This document shows, piece by piece, positions 1 to 10,656 of a DNA stretch of 64,000 nt. Both the position numbers and the translations under genes were made by a program. The notes below the pieces were generated by a model. The model saw only the letters and a program-made list of their open reading frames with translations, searched no databases and was not told where the DNA came from. Source of the stretch: Hylemonella sp. (GTDB taxonomy: Bacteria > Pseudomonadota > Gammaproteobacteria > Burkholderiales > Burkholderiaceae_C); NCBI GenBank assembly GCA_030680575.1, contig JAUXVI010000020.1:1-64000 (forward strand). The letters run 5' to 3'. Every line of letters starts with the position of its first letter. The first letter of the stretch is position 1.

Positions 1-911
1 TGAGTTATGGCGCGCACAGCAACCTGTGTGTGAACCAGATCAAGCGCAACGGCACGGACGGGCAGCGCGCGAAATACCTGCCCAAACTCATCAGCGGCGA
101 ACATGTGGGCGCACTGGCCATGAGCGAGCCGGGCGCCGGCAGCGACGTGATCAGCATGAAGCTCAAGGCAGAAGACAAGGGCGGTTACTACCTGCTCAAC
201 GGCAGCAAGATGTGGATCACCAACGGCCCCGACGCTGACACGCTGGTGGTTTACGCCAAGACCGAGCCCGAACTCGGCGCGCGCGGCGTCACCGCCTTCC
301 TGATCGAAAATGGCTAGAAGGGCTTTTCCGTGGCGCAAAAGCTCGACAAGCTGGGCATGCGCGGCAGCCACACCGGCGAGCTGGTGTTCCAGAACGTGGA
401 GGTGCCGGCGAGCAACGTGCTGGGCAGCCTCAACGGTGGCGCCAAGGTACTGATGAGCGGCCTGGACTACGAACGTGCGGTGCTGACCGGTGGCCCGCTG
501 GGCATCATGCAATCGGTGATGGACAACGTGGTGCCCTACATCCACGACCGCAAGCAGTTTGGCCAGAGCATCGGCGAGTTCCAGCTGATCCAGGGCAAGG
601 TGGCCGACATGTACACCGTGCTGCAGGCCGGCCGCTCGTTCGCCTACACCGTGGCCAAGAACCTGGACATGCTGGGCACCGAGCACGTGCGCCAGGTGCG
701 CAAGGATTGCGCCTCGGTCATTCTGTGGTGCGCCGAGAAGGCCACCTGGATGGCCGGCGAGGGCGTGCAGATCTATGGCGGCAACGGCTACATCAACGAA
801 TACCCGCTGGGCCGCCTGTGGCGCGATGCCAAGCTGTACGAGATCGGTGCCGGCACCAGCGAAATCCGCCGCATGCTGATCGGTCGCGAGCTGTTTGCCG
901 AAACCATGTGA
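1..911 (+). pseudogene. liuA: Isovaleryl-CoA dehydrogenase, 5' truncated by the window, interrupted by an in-frame TAG
   Basis: The flavin enzyme oxidises isovaleryl-CoA to 3-methylcrotonyl-CoA in leucine breakdown. The reading frame is open from base 3 and encodes the acyl-CoA dehydrogenase signatures SEPGAGSD and WITNG, then hits TAG at 315-317. The same frame continues at once with [20 protein letters not shown] and runs to a stop at 911. The catalytic Glu position of the IVD subfamily is present in [14 protein letters not shown], and the C-terminus reads AGTSEIRR, so the usual MCAD-type Glu is replaced, as expected for IVD. Family members normally read GMKGFS where this one reads G-stop-KGFS, so an ATG Met codon appears to have become TAG by swapping two bases. 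This could be a real nonsense allele or a sequence error. The following genes are not tightly coupled to it. Identification as IVD is secure; its functional state is not. Confidence 0.85.
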
Positions 912-989
912 CCGGTTCCCTCCCTGGATACAGGGGGGGCGACGGCAGGCGGCACAATACTTCCCTGAGTGAATAAGGGAAGTTCGACA

Positions 990-3014
990 ATGAAGTTTTC
1001 GCTGCGGACCTTCGGGCGGCATCTGCTGGGGGCGCTGGCCTCTGCCACCCTGCAGGCCTGGGTCATGGTGCTGTGCGTGGCCTGTGCGCTATCGCTGCTG
1101 CGCGTGGGGCAGATCGCCTGGCACTGGCCCGAAGGCCTTGAGGTCTCGCTGGCCGACCTCTGGTCCGTGGTGTTCCAGGGCGCGCGCTTCGACCTCAAGG
1201 TCTGCGCGGCGGCGGCCATTCTGCTGTGGCCGGTGCTGATCATCGTGCCGGCGCGCTGGCACAGCTGGCTGACCGGTACGGTGACCTTGTTGTTCGTCAC
1301 CGCCTCGCTGGTCAACCTGCATTACTTCGGTTTTTACAAGACGCCGATCGATCCGGTGGTGTTCGGTTTCTTCGAAGACGACACCAAGGCCATCCTTCAG
1401 ACCATCTGGAGCGACTTCCCGGTCACGCTGACGCTATCGGTGCTCGCCGCCGCGAGCTGGGGTGCCATGGCGGCCCGCAAGGCGGCTTATGACCGGCTGA
1501 GTCTGCGACTGAACCGTGGCATTGGCGACCGTCTCATCCCGGTCTGGCTCACCTTGCTGGGGGTGTTGTGTGCGCTGTTCCTGCTGGCGCTGACGACCAA
1601 AGGTACGCTGCGCGCCATGGCGCTGGGTCGGCAGAACGTCTCGGTCACCACCTCGCAGTTCCTCAACGACATGGTGCCCAACGGCGTGATTGCGCTCAAG
1701 TTCGCCTGGGATGGCCGCAAGGCGTCGCAGAATTTCAGCGATCCGTTGCTGGGCCTGAAGCAGCTGGGCTACGACTCGCCCATGGCGGCAGCGCGCGTGC
1801 TCGGCATCGAGGCGAGCGATAACAAGGCGTTGCGCGCCTCGCTGTTCGCTAAAGGAGGCGAGGCCCCGTCTGCCGCCGGCAAACCACACAAGAACCTGCT
1901 GTTCTTCCTGATGGAGTCCTGGAGTGCCGAGCCGTTCCGCTACCAGGCGAAGGACTTCGACGTGTTGGGCCGGCTGGCACCGACGCTGGCGCAGGCCTGC
2001 CATTTTTCCAACTTCGATTCGGCGCAGCCCGGCACGCATCCCTCGCTGGAAGCCATTTTGTTTTCCACGCCGATCACGCCGTTGACGCTCGGGCCGCAAG
2101 GCAAGCGCCCGATTCCCTGGTCGGTTCCGCTGATCCTGAAGCAGGCCGGCTATCACACCCTGTTCGTGACGTCGACGCGCTCAGGCTGGCGCGATCTCGA
2201 TCGCGTGCTCAGGACGCAGGGTTTTGACGAGGTGGTGGATGCGAACAACCTCAAGGCCGCCTACCCCGAAGCCACGCTGGGCATCTGGGGGGTGTGGGAC
2301 AGTTATGTGTTCCGCTACCTGTCCGAACGCCTGAAGAAAAAAGAGGACAAACCGCTGTTCGTCTTCGTATTGACCGCCACCAACCACCCGCCTTACGATC
2401 TGCCGCCGGAGTACCAGCGCATCGAGCGCAACCAAGCCAAGTGGGGCGGCGAACGCAACGCCGATACGCTGTGGCTCAACATCGATTCCTACCATTACGC
2501 CACCGACCTGCTGGGCGGTCTGGTGCAGGAGGTGCGTTCGGGCCCGCAGCATGCCAATACCGTGATGGCTGCCACCGGCGACCACAATGTGCGCAGCTTC
2601 GGCCTGTACGCCACACCGGAACGGCGCCACCTGGTCAGCCAGGTGCCGTTCGTGATCTGGGGCGATGGCATCGATTGCGGACCGCAGCGCCAGCTGCCGG
2701 CCAGCCATCGCGACATGTTCCCCACGCTGCTGCCCTTGCTGGGCATCAACAGCGGTTTTGTCAAGACGGGCCGTAACCTGCTGCTCGATCCGGCGAAGCA
2801 GGCCAACCCGGCCCTGAATGCGCCGTTCAGCATGAACTACTACGGTACGGCTCGCAACGCGCGGGGCAGCTGGACGCTGGGCGATCCGGCCAGCTTTGTC
2901 TGTTCGCCTGGGCCGGCCGGAGCCGACTGCCGTTTCGATGCGCAGCAGGATGCTTGGGCGCGCGCGCAACTCGGTTTGCTGGACTGGAATGTGCGTGCCA
3001 CTCTGCGGCACTAA
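990..3014 (+). CDS. LTA synthase/sulfatase-family membrane protein (phosphoglycerol transferase-like)
   Basis: A 674-residue membrane protein with about five hydrophobic segments in the first 210 residues, followed by a large extracytoplasmic alkaline-phosphatase-fold domain. The domain opens at NLLFFLMESW, carries a PGTHPSLEAI segment where the catalytic Thr of the family would lie, and has a late metal-binding TGDHNVRS motif. In the family such enzymes move phosphoglycerol or phosphoethanolamine groups onto envelope glycans or lipids, for example periplasmic glucans in Gram-negatives; the substrate here is unknown. I chose the ATG at 990 (AGGGA about 9 bases upstream) over the upstream GTG at 969 in the ORF track. 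It sits 79 bases after liuA and 24 before the carbonic anhydrase gene, so co-transcription with the latter is possible. Confidence 0.8.
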   Translation: MKFSLRTFGRHLLGALASATLQAWVMVLCVACALSLLRVGQIAWHWPEGLEVSLADLWSVVFQGARFDLKVCAAAAILLWPVLIIVPARWHSWLTGTVTLLFVTASLVNLHYFGFYKTPIDPVVFGFFEDDTKAILQTIWSDFPVTLTLSVLAAASWGAMAARKAAYDRLSLRLNRGIGDRLIPVWLTLLGVLCALFLLALTTKGTLRAMALGRQNVSVTTSQFLNDMVPNGVIALKFAWDGRKASQNFSDPLLGLKQLGYDSPMAAARVLGIEASDNKALRASLFAKGGEAPSAAGKPHKNLLFFLMESWSAEPFRYQAKDFDVLGRLAPTLAQACHFSNFDSAQPGTHPSLEAILFSTPITPLTLGPQGKRPIPWSVPLILKQAGYHTLFVTSTRSGWRDLDRVLRTQGFDEVVDANNLKAAYPEATLGIWGVWDSYVFRYLSERLKKKEDKPLFVFVLTATNHPPYDLPPEYQRIERNQAKWGGERNADTLWLNIDSYHYATDLLGGLVQEVRSGPQHANTVMAATGDHNVRSFGLYATPERRHLVSQVPFVIWGDGIDCGPQRQLPASHRDMFPTLLPLLGINSGFVKTGRNLLLDPAKQANPALNAPFSMNYYGTARNARGSWTLGDPASFVCSPGPAGADCRFDAQQDAWARAQLGLLDWNVRATLRH

Positions 3015-3038
3015 TTCACCTGTAGGACAATCGAGCGC

Positions 3039-3695
3039 ATGAGCAAATCCCTTGAAGACCTGTTTTTCCACAACCGTGCCTGGGCTGAGCAAATGGAGCG
3101 CGAGCGCCCCGGTTTCTTCACCGGGCTGGTCAAGCAGCAGACGCCCAAGTACATGTGGATCGGTTGCTCCGACAGCCGGGTGCCGGCCAACCAGATCACC
3201 GGCCTTGATCCAGGCGAGGTGTTTGTGCACCGCAATGTCGCCAATATCGTGGTGCATTCGGACCTGAATGCGTTGTCTGCCATTCAGTTCGCGGTCGAAC
3301 GGCTCAAGGTTGAGCACATCATGGTGGTGGGTCACTACGGTTGCTCCGGCGTGCAGGCCGCGCTGGAGGGCGCGCGTATCGGTCTGGCCGACAACTGGCT
3401 GCGCCACATCCAGGATGTGCGCGACCGCCATCGCGGGCTGCTGGATGCCATGCCCGAGCGTTTTCGCCATGACGCCCTGGTGGAGCTCAACGTCATCGAG
3501 CAGGTGGTCAATGTCGGCGTCAGCACCGTCATGCTCGACGCCTGGGCCAGCGGTCAGAACGTCAGCATTCACGGTTGGTCCTTCGGGGTGAACGATGGCT
3601 TGCTGCACGATCTCAAGATGACCATCAACAGCACCGACTCGATTGAGCCCATGTACCGGGCCGCGATTCAGGGAGTGCTTGCCGCCAAGTCCTGA
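3039..3695 (+). CDS. can: Beta-class carbonic anhydrase
   Basis: This cytoplasmic zinc enzyme interconverts CO2 and bicarbonate. The 218-residue length is normal for the beta class. The zinc and catalytic residues are visible as CSDSR near residue 42 and HYGC near residue 98, together with the family segment [11 protein letters not shown]. It starts at ATG 3039 with AGGA upstream and ends 8 bases before aceK, so the two are probably one transcript. Bicarbonate supply would suit the nearby biotin-dependent methylcrotonyl-CoA carboxylase, but that link is only inference. Confidence 0.95.
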   Translation: MSKSLEDLFFHNRAWAEQMERERPGFFTGLVKQQTPKYMWIGCSDSRVPANQITGLDPGEVFVHRNVANIVVHSDLNALSAIQFAVERLKVEHIMVVGHYGCSGVQAALEGARIGLADNWLRHIQDVRDRHRGLLDAMPERFRHDALVELNVIEQVVNVGVSTVMLDAWASGQNVSIHGWSFGVNDGLLHDLKMTINSTDSIEPMYRAAIQGVLAAKS

Positions 3696-3703
3696 GGGCC
3701 CCG

Positions 3704-5533
3704 ATGTTTCCGCAGCGGCTTGACTCCTCCATCGCCTACGACATCGCCAAGGCGATGATGGATGGTTTCAACCGCCACTACCGGCTGTTCCGTACCGAGT
3801 CCGCGCGCGCCAAGCACCGTTTCGAGACCGCCGACTGGCATGGTCAGCAGCGTGCCCAGCGCGAGCGCATCGAGTTCTATGACCTGCGTGTCAAGGAGTG
3901 CGTGACCCGGTTGGAAAAGGAATTCAAGGCCGGCACGCAGCCAATGGACATCTGGCATCAGGTCAAGCTGCACTACATCGGCCTGCTGGTGGACCACCAC
4001 CAGCCCGAGCTGGCCGAGACCTTCTTCAACTCGGTCACCTGCAAGATCCTGCACCGCACGCACTTCCAGAACGACTTCATCTTCGTACGTCCGGCCGTCA
4101 GCACCGAGTACATCGAAAACGACGAGCCGGCCGCGAAGCCGACCTACCGTGCCTACTACCCGACGCGCGAGACGCTGCGCGAAGCCATCGAGCGCATCAT
4201 CACCAACTTCCAGTTGCAGCGCCCGTTCGAGGACCTGGGGCGTGATGTCGACCACGTGCTGGCGGCAGTGAACGCGCAACTGGGGCAGGTGAAGCTGCGC
4301 GCCAACTTTCAGGTGCAGGTACTGTCCAGCCTGTTTTTTCGCAACAAGGGCGCCTACGCGGTGGGCAAGATCATCAACGGTTTTGTCGAGGTGCCATTCG
4401 CCCTGCCCATCCTGCACAACGAGCATGGCCAGCTGGTGATCGACGCCGCGTTGTTCGGCGAGGAGGACATGCTGATGCTGTTCTCCTTCGCGCGCGCCTA
4501 TTTCATGGTCGACATGGAAGTGCCGTCGGCTTATGTGCAGTTCCTGCGCAGCATGATGCCGCGCAAGCCGCGGGCCGAACTCTACAACGCGCTGGGCCTG
4601 GCCAAGCAGGGCAAGACGCTGTTCTACCGCGACTTTCTCTACCACCTGAAACACTCAAGCGACAAGTTTCGCATCGCACCCGGCATCAAGGGCATGGTGA
4701 TGCTGGTGTTCGACCTGCCGTCCTTTCCCTATGTGTTCAAGCTCATCAAGGACTGGTATCCGCCGCCGAAGGACACCACACGCGAGCAGATCAAGGGCAA
4801 GTACCTGCTGGTGAAGCAGCACGACCGCGTGGGCCGCATGGCCGATACCTTGGAGTACAGCCTGGTGGCGTTCCCGCGCGAGCGTTTTGATGACGAGCTG
4901 ATCGCCGAGATTGAAAAGTTCGCGCCGAGCCAGCTGGAGATCAGCGACCGTGATGGTGACGGCCGTAGCGAGGTGATCATCCAGCACCTGTACATCGAGC
5001 GGCGCATGATCCCGCTCAACATCTACCTGCAGGAGGCGTTTGATGCCGGTGGGGCCGATCCGTCGCGCACGGACGAGGACGCCATGCGGGCGCGGGCTCA
5101 GCTGGAACGCGCCGTCATCGAGTACGGCAATGCCATCAAGGACCTGGTGGCGGCCAACATCTTCCCGGGCGACATGCTGTGGAAGAACTTCGGTGTCACG
5201 CGCCATGGCAAGGTGGTGTTCTACGACTACGACGAGATCGAGTACGTCACCGGCTGCAACTTCCGTCGCGTGCCGCAGCCCCGCACCGAGGAAGAGGAAA
5301 TGTCGGGCGAGGTCTGGTACAGCGTGGGGCCGCACGATGTGTTTCCGGAGACCTTTGCGCCCTTCCTACTGGGGAATCCGGTGGTGCGCGAGGTTTTCAT
5401 GCAGCACCACGCCGACCTGCTCGACGTGACCTTCTGGCAAAGCCACCAGGAACGCATCCGGCAGGGGTACGTGTACGACGTGTTTCCCTACGAGCGCAGC
5501 CGGCGCTTCTCTCAGCAGCGCACCAGCATGTAG
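3704..5533 (+). CDS. aceK: Isocitrate dehydrogenase kinase/phosphatase
   Basis: A bifunctional enzyme that phosphorylates and dephosphorylates isocitrate dehydrogenase and so sets the split between the TCA cycle and the glyoxylate shunt. The 609-residue length fits the family (about 580-610), and the conserved core [20 protein letters not shown] and [16 protein letters not shown] is clear. A GAGGG ribosome site precedes ATG 3704. No glyoxylate-shunt gene (aceA, aceB) lies next to it; it stands alone after the carbonic anhydrase gene. In its family it matters during growth on acetate or on compounds degraded to acetyl-CoA, which fits the leucine and phenylacetate pathways in this window. Confidence 0.95.
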   Translation: MFPQRLDSSIAYDIAKAMMDGFNRHYRLFRTESARAKHRFETADWHGQQRAQRERIEFYDLRVKECVTRLEKEFKAGTQPMDIWHQVKLHYIGLLVDHHQPELAETFFNSVTCKILHRTHFQNDFIFVRPAVSTEYIENDEPAAKPTYRAYYPTRETLREAIERIITNFQLQRPFEDLGRDVDHVLAAVNAQLGQVKLRANFQVQVLSSLFFRNKGAYAVGKIINGFVEVPFALPILHNEHGQLVIDAALFGEEDMLMLFSFARAYFMVDMEVPSAYVQFLRSMMPRKPRAELYNALGLAKQGKTLFYRDFLYHLKHSSDKFRIAPGIKGMVMLVFDLPSFPYVFKLIKDWYPPPKDTTREQIKGKYLLVKQHDRVGRMADTLEYSLVAFPRERFDDELIAEIEKFAPSQLEISDRDGDGRSEVIIQHLYIERRMIPLNIYLQEAFDAGGADPSRTDEDAMRARAQLERAVIEYGNAIKDLVAANIFPGDMLWKNFGVTRHGKVVFYDYDEIEYVTGCNFRRVPQPRTEEEEMSGEVWYSVGPHDVFPETFAPFLLGNPVVREVFMQHHADLLDVTFWQSHQERIRQGYVYDVFPYERSRRFSQQRTSM

Positions 5534-5589
5534 TTTGCCGGTCGACAAAAATTGACTTCGGTCATGGCGTTGGTCATGGGCTGGCGTAC

Positions 5590-5685
5590 ACTTTGTCTTG
5601 CCCGGGGTGCGCAATGGTTGCGCTGAGATGGATTCCAAACCCGCGAACTTGATCCGGTTCATACCGGCGTAAGAAGAGCCTGACC
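5590..5685 (+). promoter_or_regulatory. TPP riboswitch (THI element) of thiC
   Basis: The RNA element that senses thiamin pyrophosphate. The diagnostic blocks are present in order: GGGGTGC at 5604, GCTGAGA at 5622, then GAACTTGATCCGGTTCATAC and CGGCGTAAGAAG ending about 5675. The flanking GTCTT and AAGAA strands can form the closing P1 stem. It lies about 120 bases ahead of the thiC start, leaving room for an expression platform. I do not see an obvious U-tract terminator, so control could be at translation. A TACACT at 5587-5592 may be the -10 box, but I see no clear -35. Confidence 0.93.
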
Positions 5686-5704
5686 TGCTGCCTTTCACTC
5701 ATGA

Positions 5705-7681
<1,977 letters not shown>

Positions 7682-7709
7682 CTTGCTCTTGCGCGGAGGC
7701 GCTTGGCGG

Positions 7710-7781
7710 GCGTGAGTCCGGCTTGGCCGGGCGCCTCATGGTGCGAGCACAAATCGTTGCCCGACCAAGCCAGACTCACGC
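7710..7781. repeat. 23-bp imperfect inverted repeat between thiC and the orphan gene
   Basis: The arm 7710-7732 (GCGTGAGTCCGGCTTGG...) pairs with 7759-7781 with 21 of 23 positions matching, across a 26-base loop. It overlaps the last codons and stop of the minus-strand gene that ends at 7776, so the tail of that protein is repeat-derived. It may act as a terminator for both converging genes. Its GGCTTGGCCGGG core also occurs, in reverse complement, in the intergenic repeat after ahcY, so it may be one member of a dispersed family. Confidence 0.6.
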
Positions 7782-8891
7782 TGGGGCGGTGTCTTGCGGG
7801 GTGCCCCCTCCAACGTCGGGAGTGGAGGAACTTGTCTGCGAGTTCTGTGCCACTACCCGGAAACGAGCACGCTGTTCCTTGAGCGGAAGAATCGATCCTC
7901 TCGCAAGGTGAGAGCCTAAGTGTTGCCGACAGTAAGCAGACAACTCGTTCAACGTTAAGAACCCATAATGCAGCAATGCAGCGCCGGCGATTGAAAATAC
8001 TAGATATGTGTGTCCGTCCGATACATGCAAGGGCGACTGGGAACCTTCTCTAGACAAGAGGAAATGGGCGACTTGATTCCGTAGATCAGTCAGCTTACCG
8101 TGAAGGTCGTTTACCTTACGAATTCCTTTGCGAGCTTCCGCGGGAAACCCCAAACCTTCAAGCAGAGCTTGATCAACTGGTAGGTCTTTAGGCAGCGGCT
8201 CGTCAATGTTGAGGTTCTCGGCGGTCTTCCGTAGCCAGGACCGAACGTGTCCCGTGCCATCGTAGAGGCGATGGGCGCAGAGTAGACGATAGTAGGGGCT
8301 CGTCGCACAGATTGCTTCTCTCGCAAGACTTTCCAATTCTGAGAACGCCGGATACTGGTGAATCCCGCCCAAAGGGCCAATTCGTAAGCCTGAGGGGAAT
8401 GGAAGCAAGAGTTGGGAGGCAAGCGGATCTTCGGCCGAGTCAAAGAGATCAAGTCGTGCGATAACTAATGGCAGCCATACCCTGCGCATCAGTGTGTCCA
8501 GCAGTTGGTTGACGGCTGTGCGGGCTGCTTGAAACGCAGCTAGAGGAGCGTCCGCCTCGACCTCTACACGGATGTACGAGAGATGTTCATCGCCGTCGGA
8601 GCAAAAGTCGAAGAACACCGCTGCATCACCTCCCCTGTGAAGATACATGGTTAGGGATGGCTCGTTCAGCGCAATCGGAGAGGAGTGATGCACTTCGATC
8701 AACTCGGTAAGCGATCCCTTCAACGGAATATGGTCTGACAGGATTGCACGGACGGAATAAAGCGATTGCTTCGCGTTTCGTTCTAAGGTGAGTAAGCGCT
8801 CGGCTTGTTGAATGGTTCCAACAACCACGAGTGCGCCGGGTACGGCGTGGCGCGGCCAAAATATCTTGAACTTGTCTGAGTCCTGGGTCAT
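7776..8891 (-). CDS. Orphan protein with a HEPN-like RNxxxH motif (possibly MauJ-like)
   Basis: I do not firmly recognise this 371-residue soluble protein. The C-terminal third holds a predicted helical stretch SPYYRLLCAHRLYDG...LTDLRNQVAHFLL. The RNQVAH hexad matches the R-x4-H signature of HEPN domains, which are often ribonucleases or accessory domains in defence and stress systems. Proteins annotated as MauJ can have a similar LRNxVAHF element, so that label is an alternative; no other methylamine gene is here. Base composition is visibly poorer in GC than in neighbouring genes, and codon use is mixed, which suggests transfer. The ATG at 8891 overlaps by ATGA the end of an upstream truncated frame. 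The last eight or so residues come from the inverted repeat. Function is unassigned. Confidence 0.6.
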   Translation of the reverse strand: MTQDSDKFKIFWPRHAVPGALVVVGTIQQAERLLTLERNAKQSLYSVRAILSDHIPLKGSLTELIEVHHSSPIALNEPSLTMYLHRGGDAAVFFDFCSDGDEHLSYIRVEVEADAPLAAFQAARTAVNQLLDTLMRRVWLPLVIARLDLFDSAEDPLASQLLLPFPSGLRIGPLGGIHQYPAFSELESLAREAICATSPYYRLLCAHRLYDGTGHVRSWLRKTAENLNIDEPLPKDLPVDQALLEGLGFPAEARKGIRKVNDLHGKLTDLRNQVAHFLLSREGSQSPLHVSDGHTYLVFSIAGAALLHYGFLTLNELSAYCRQHLGSHLARGSILPLKEQRARFRVVAQNSQTSSSTPDVGGGTPQDTAPA

Positions 8892-9019
8892 GTGATTTTG
8901 AGTGAGACCCGGCGAATGGCGTTTATCTGCTGTGAGGCCGAGTTGATAAAACCAAGAGCAATTCCTGAGGCAACCAAGGCCTGTTTGAATTCAATGATCA
9001 GATCAACCGTACACCTTGT
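8888..9019 (-). pseudogene. Truncated frame coupled by ATGA to the orphan gene
   Basis: On the minus strand a frame is open for 43 codons, from an in-frame stop at 9020-9022 down to TGA at 8888-8890. It encodes a plausible soluble peptide (...INAIRRVSLKIT) and its TGA overlaps the ATG of the orphan gene in the classic ATGA arrangement. It has no ATG or GTG start; only a TTG 28 codons from the end. I read it as the 3' remnant of a gene once co-transcribed with the orphan. The evidence is the overlap geometry alone. Confidence 0.3.
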
Positions 9020-9362
9020 TCACGCAAATAACAAACCGCGAAAACCCGCAAAAAAGGTGAATAACATCGTGGCGCTGCCGGCATGATCATTCGCAAGAGG
9101 CTTTGTTCAAGGTGGCGGCTAGCTCCTGGCTGTGTCCGGTATTCCGAATCACCTTGGCACTTCATTGTCGTGAGTTGGGTACCTAGGGAGAACGGATTTT
9201 CCGAGGTGCCCGGCGTGCCAATCCAGCTGTGCGGCGCCAGCGCTGCGCTGAGGTTGACACCCTCGGGGCATACGTAATCGTCCGTACCGAGTTCGCACCC
9301 CCGCATCGGTGGGCTTTCGCGGCAAAATGTGCCCACTTGCATTCAGATCAAAGGAGAACACC
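9020..9362. other. Non-coding remainder of the low-GC islet
   Basis: I see no credible gene here. The short ORFs in the track (8892-9086, 9083-9277, 8998-9342) have no ribosome sites or recognisable content. The first part is AT-rich with poly-A runs near 9030-9060. The composition returns to the genomic norm towards 9300, where the promoter of the following thiolase gene should lie. Confidence 0.5.
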
Positions 9363-10544
9363 ATGTCCGATCCCATCGTCATCGTCGGCGCCGCCCGCAC
9401 CCCCATGGGGGCGTTCCAGGGTGATTTTTCAACGCTTGCAGCGCATGACCTCGGTGGCGCCGCCATCAAGGCCGCGGTCGAGCGTGCCGGTATCGCGCCC
9501 GAGGCCGTGAACGAAGTGCTGTTCGGTAACTGCCTGATGGCAGGCCAGGGTCAGGCGCCGGCGCGCCAAGCCGGCTTCAAGGGCGGCCTGCCCAAGAGCG
9601 CGGGCGCGGTGACGCTGTCCAAGATGTGCGGCTCCGGCATGCGCGCGGCCATGTTCGCGCACGACATGCTGCAGGCCGGCACGGCCGACGTGATCGTTGC
9701 CGGTGGCATGGAAAGCATGACCAACGCGCCCTACCTGATGCTCAAGGGCCGTGGCGGTTACCGCATGGGCCACGACAAGATTTACGACCACATGATGCTC
9801 GATGGTCTGGAAGACGCCTACGAGGCCGGCCGCTCCATGGGCACCTTCGGCGAGGAATGCGCCGCCAAGTACAGCTTCAGCCGCACGGCGCAGGATCACT
9901 TCGCCATCACCAGCGTGCGCCGCGCGCAGGCCGCCATCCAGTCCGGCGCCTTTGCCGCCGAGATCACGCCGGTCACGGTCAAGGGCCGCGCTGGTGATAC
10001 CGTGATCTCCATCGACGAAGGCCCGGGCAAGGCCAAGCTGGACAAGATCCCGGCGCTCAAGCCGGCGTTCAAGAAAGACGGCACCATCACCGCCGCCAGC
10101 AGCTCGTCGATCAACGACGGTGCCGCCGCCCTGGTGATGATGCGCGCCTCCACCGCCGCCAAGCTGGGCTGCAAGCCGCTGGCCAAGATCGTGGCGCACG
10201 CCGTGCATGCGCAGGAGCCGAACTGGTTCACCACCGCCCCGGTGGGCGCCACGCAGAAGGCGCTGGCCAAGGCCGGCTGGAGCGTCAAGGACGTGGACCT
10301 GTGGGAAGTCAACGAGGCTTTTGCCGTGGTGCCGATGGCGTTGATGGAGGAGCTCAAGGTGTCGCACGACATCGTCAACGTCAACGGCGGCGCCTGCGCG
10401 CTGGGCCACCCGATCGGCGCAAGCGGTGCGCGCATCATGGTGACGCTGATGTACGCACTGCAGGCCCGTGGCCTCAAGCGGGGTCTGGCCACGCTGTGCA
10501 TTGGCGGGGGCGAAGGCACGGCGGTGGCGCTGGAACTGCTCTGA
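9363..10544 (+). CDS. Acetyl-CoA acetyltransferase (thiolase)
   Basis: A type II thiolase that condenses two acetyl-CoA to acetoacetyl-CoA or cleaves the latter. In this context it could finish leucine degradation, since HMG-CoA lyase yields acetoacetate. It has 393 residues. The nucleophilic Cys lies in KMCGSGMRAAM near residue 88, the base His in GGACALGHPIGASGAR near 347 and the second Cys in TLCIGGGEG near 378. ATG 9363 follows AGGAG at 9352; the ORF-track start 18 codons earlier is unlikely. It stands alone, with a terminator directly after it. It could also serve polyhydroxybutyrate synthesis; paralogues such as PaaJ are less likely here because no other paa gene is near. Confidence 0.9.
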   Translation: MSDPIVIVGAARTPMGAFQGDFSTLAAHDLGGAAIKAAVERAGIAPEAVNEVLFGNCLMAGQGQAPARQAGFKGGLPKSAGAVTLSKMCGSGMRAAMFAHDMLQAGTADVIVAGGMESMTNAPYLMLKGRGGYRMGHDKIYDHMMLDGLEDAYEAGRSMGTFGEECAAKYSFSRTAQDHFAITSVRRAQAAIQSGAFAAEITPVTVKGRAGDTVISIDEGPGKAKLDKIPALKPAFKKDGTITAASSSSINDGAAALVMMRASTAAKLGCKPLAKIVAHAVHAQEPNWFTTAPVGATQKALAKAGWSVKDVDLWEVNEAFAVVPMALMEELKVSHDIVNVNGGACALGHPIGASGARIMVTLMYALQARGLKRGLATLCIGGGEGTAVALELL

Positions 10545-10562
10545 TTTGTTGTTGTTTTGAAA

Positions 10563-10590
10563 AAGAGGGGGGCTATATGCCCCCCTTGGT
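10563..10590 (+). terminator. Intrinsic terminator after the thiolase gene
   Basis: A perfect seven-base stem, GGGGGGC and GCCCCCC around a TATAT loop, follows the stop codon by about 20 bases. The trailing T run is short (TT then mixed), so it may be only moderately efficient. Confidence 0.7.
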
Positions 10591-10644
10591 ATTTAGAGGC
10601 AAACATAAGTAGCCGATGATGCAGAATGTGGACTGTCACATGTC

Positions 10645-10656
10645 AGGGTTAACCCT
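10645..10656. promoter_or_regulatory. 12-bp perfect palindrome abutting the chemotaxis receptor start
   Basis: AGGGTTAACCCT lies directly before ATG 10657. Its AGGG would also act as the ribosome site, so anything that binds the palindrome, or an RNA hairpin, would cover the start region. It may be chance. Confidence 0.3.

Noticed and set aside
8892-9342. Small ORFs in the islet (8892-9086 plus, 9083-9277 plus, 8998-9342 minus)
   Set aside because: No recognisable content, no ribosome sites, mutual overlap; treated as non-coding.
10593-10619. Possible sigma-28 promoter (GCCGATGA) before the chemoreceptor
   Set aside because: The -10 like box is close to consensus but the -35 part (TTAGAGGC at the right distance) does not match TAAAGTTT well.
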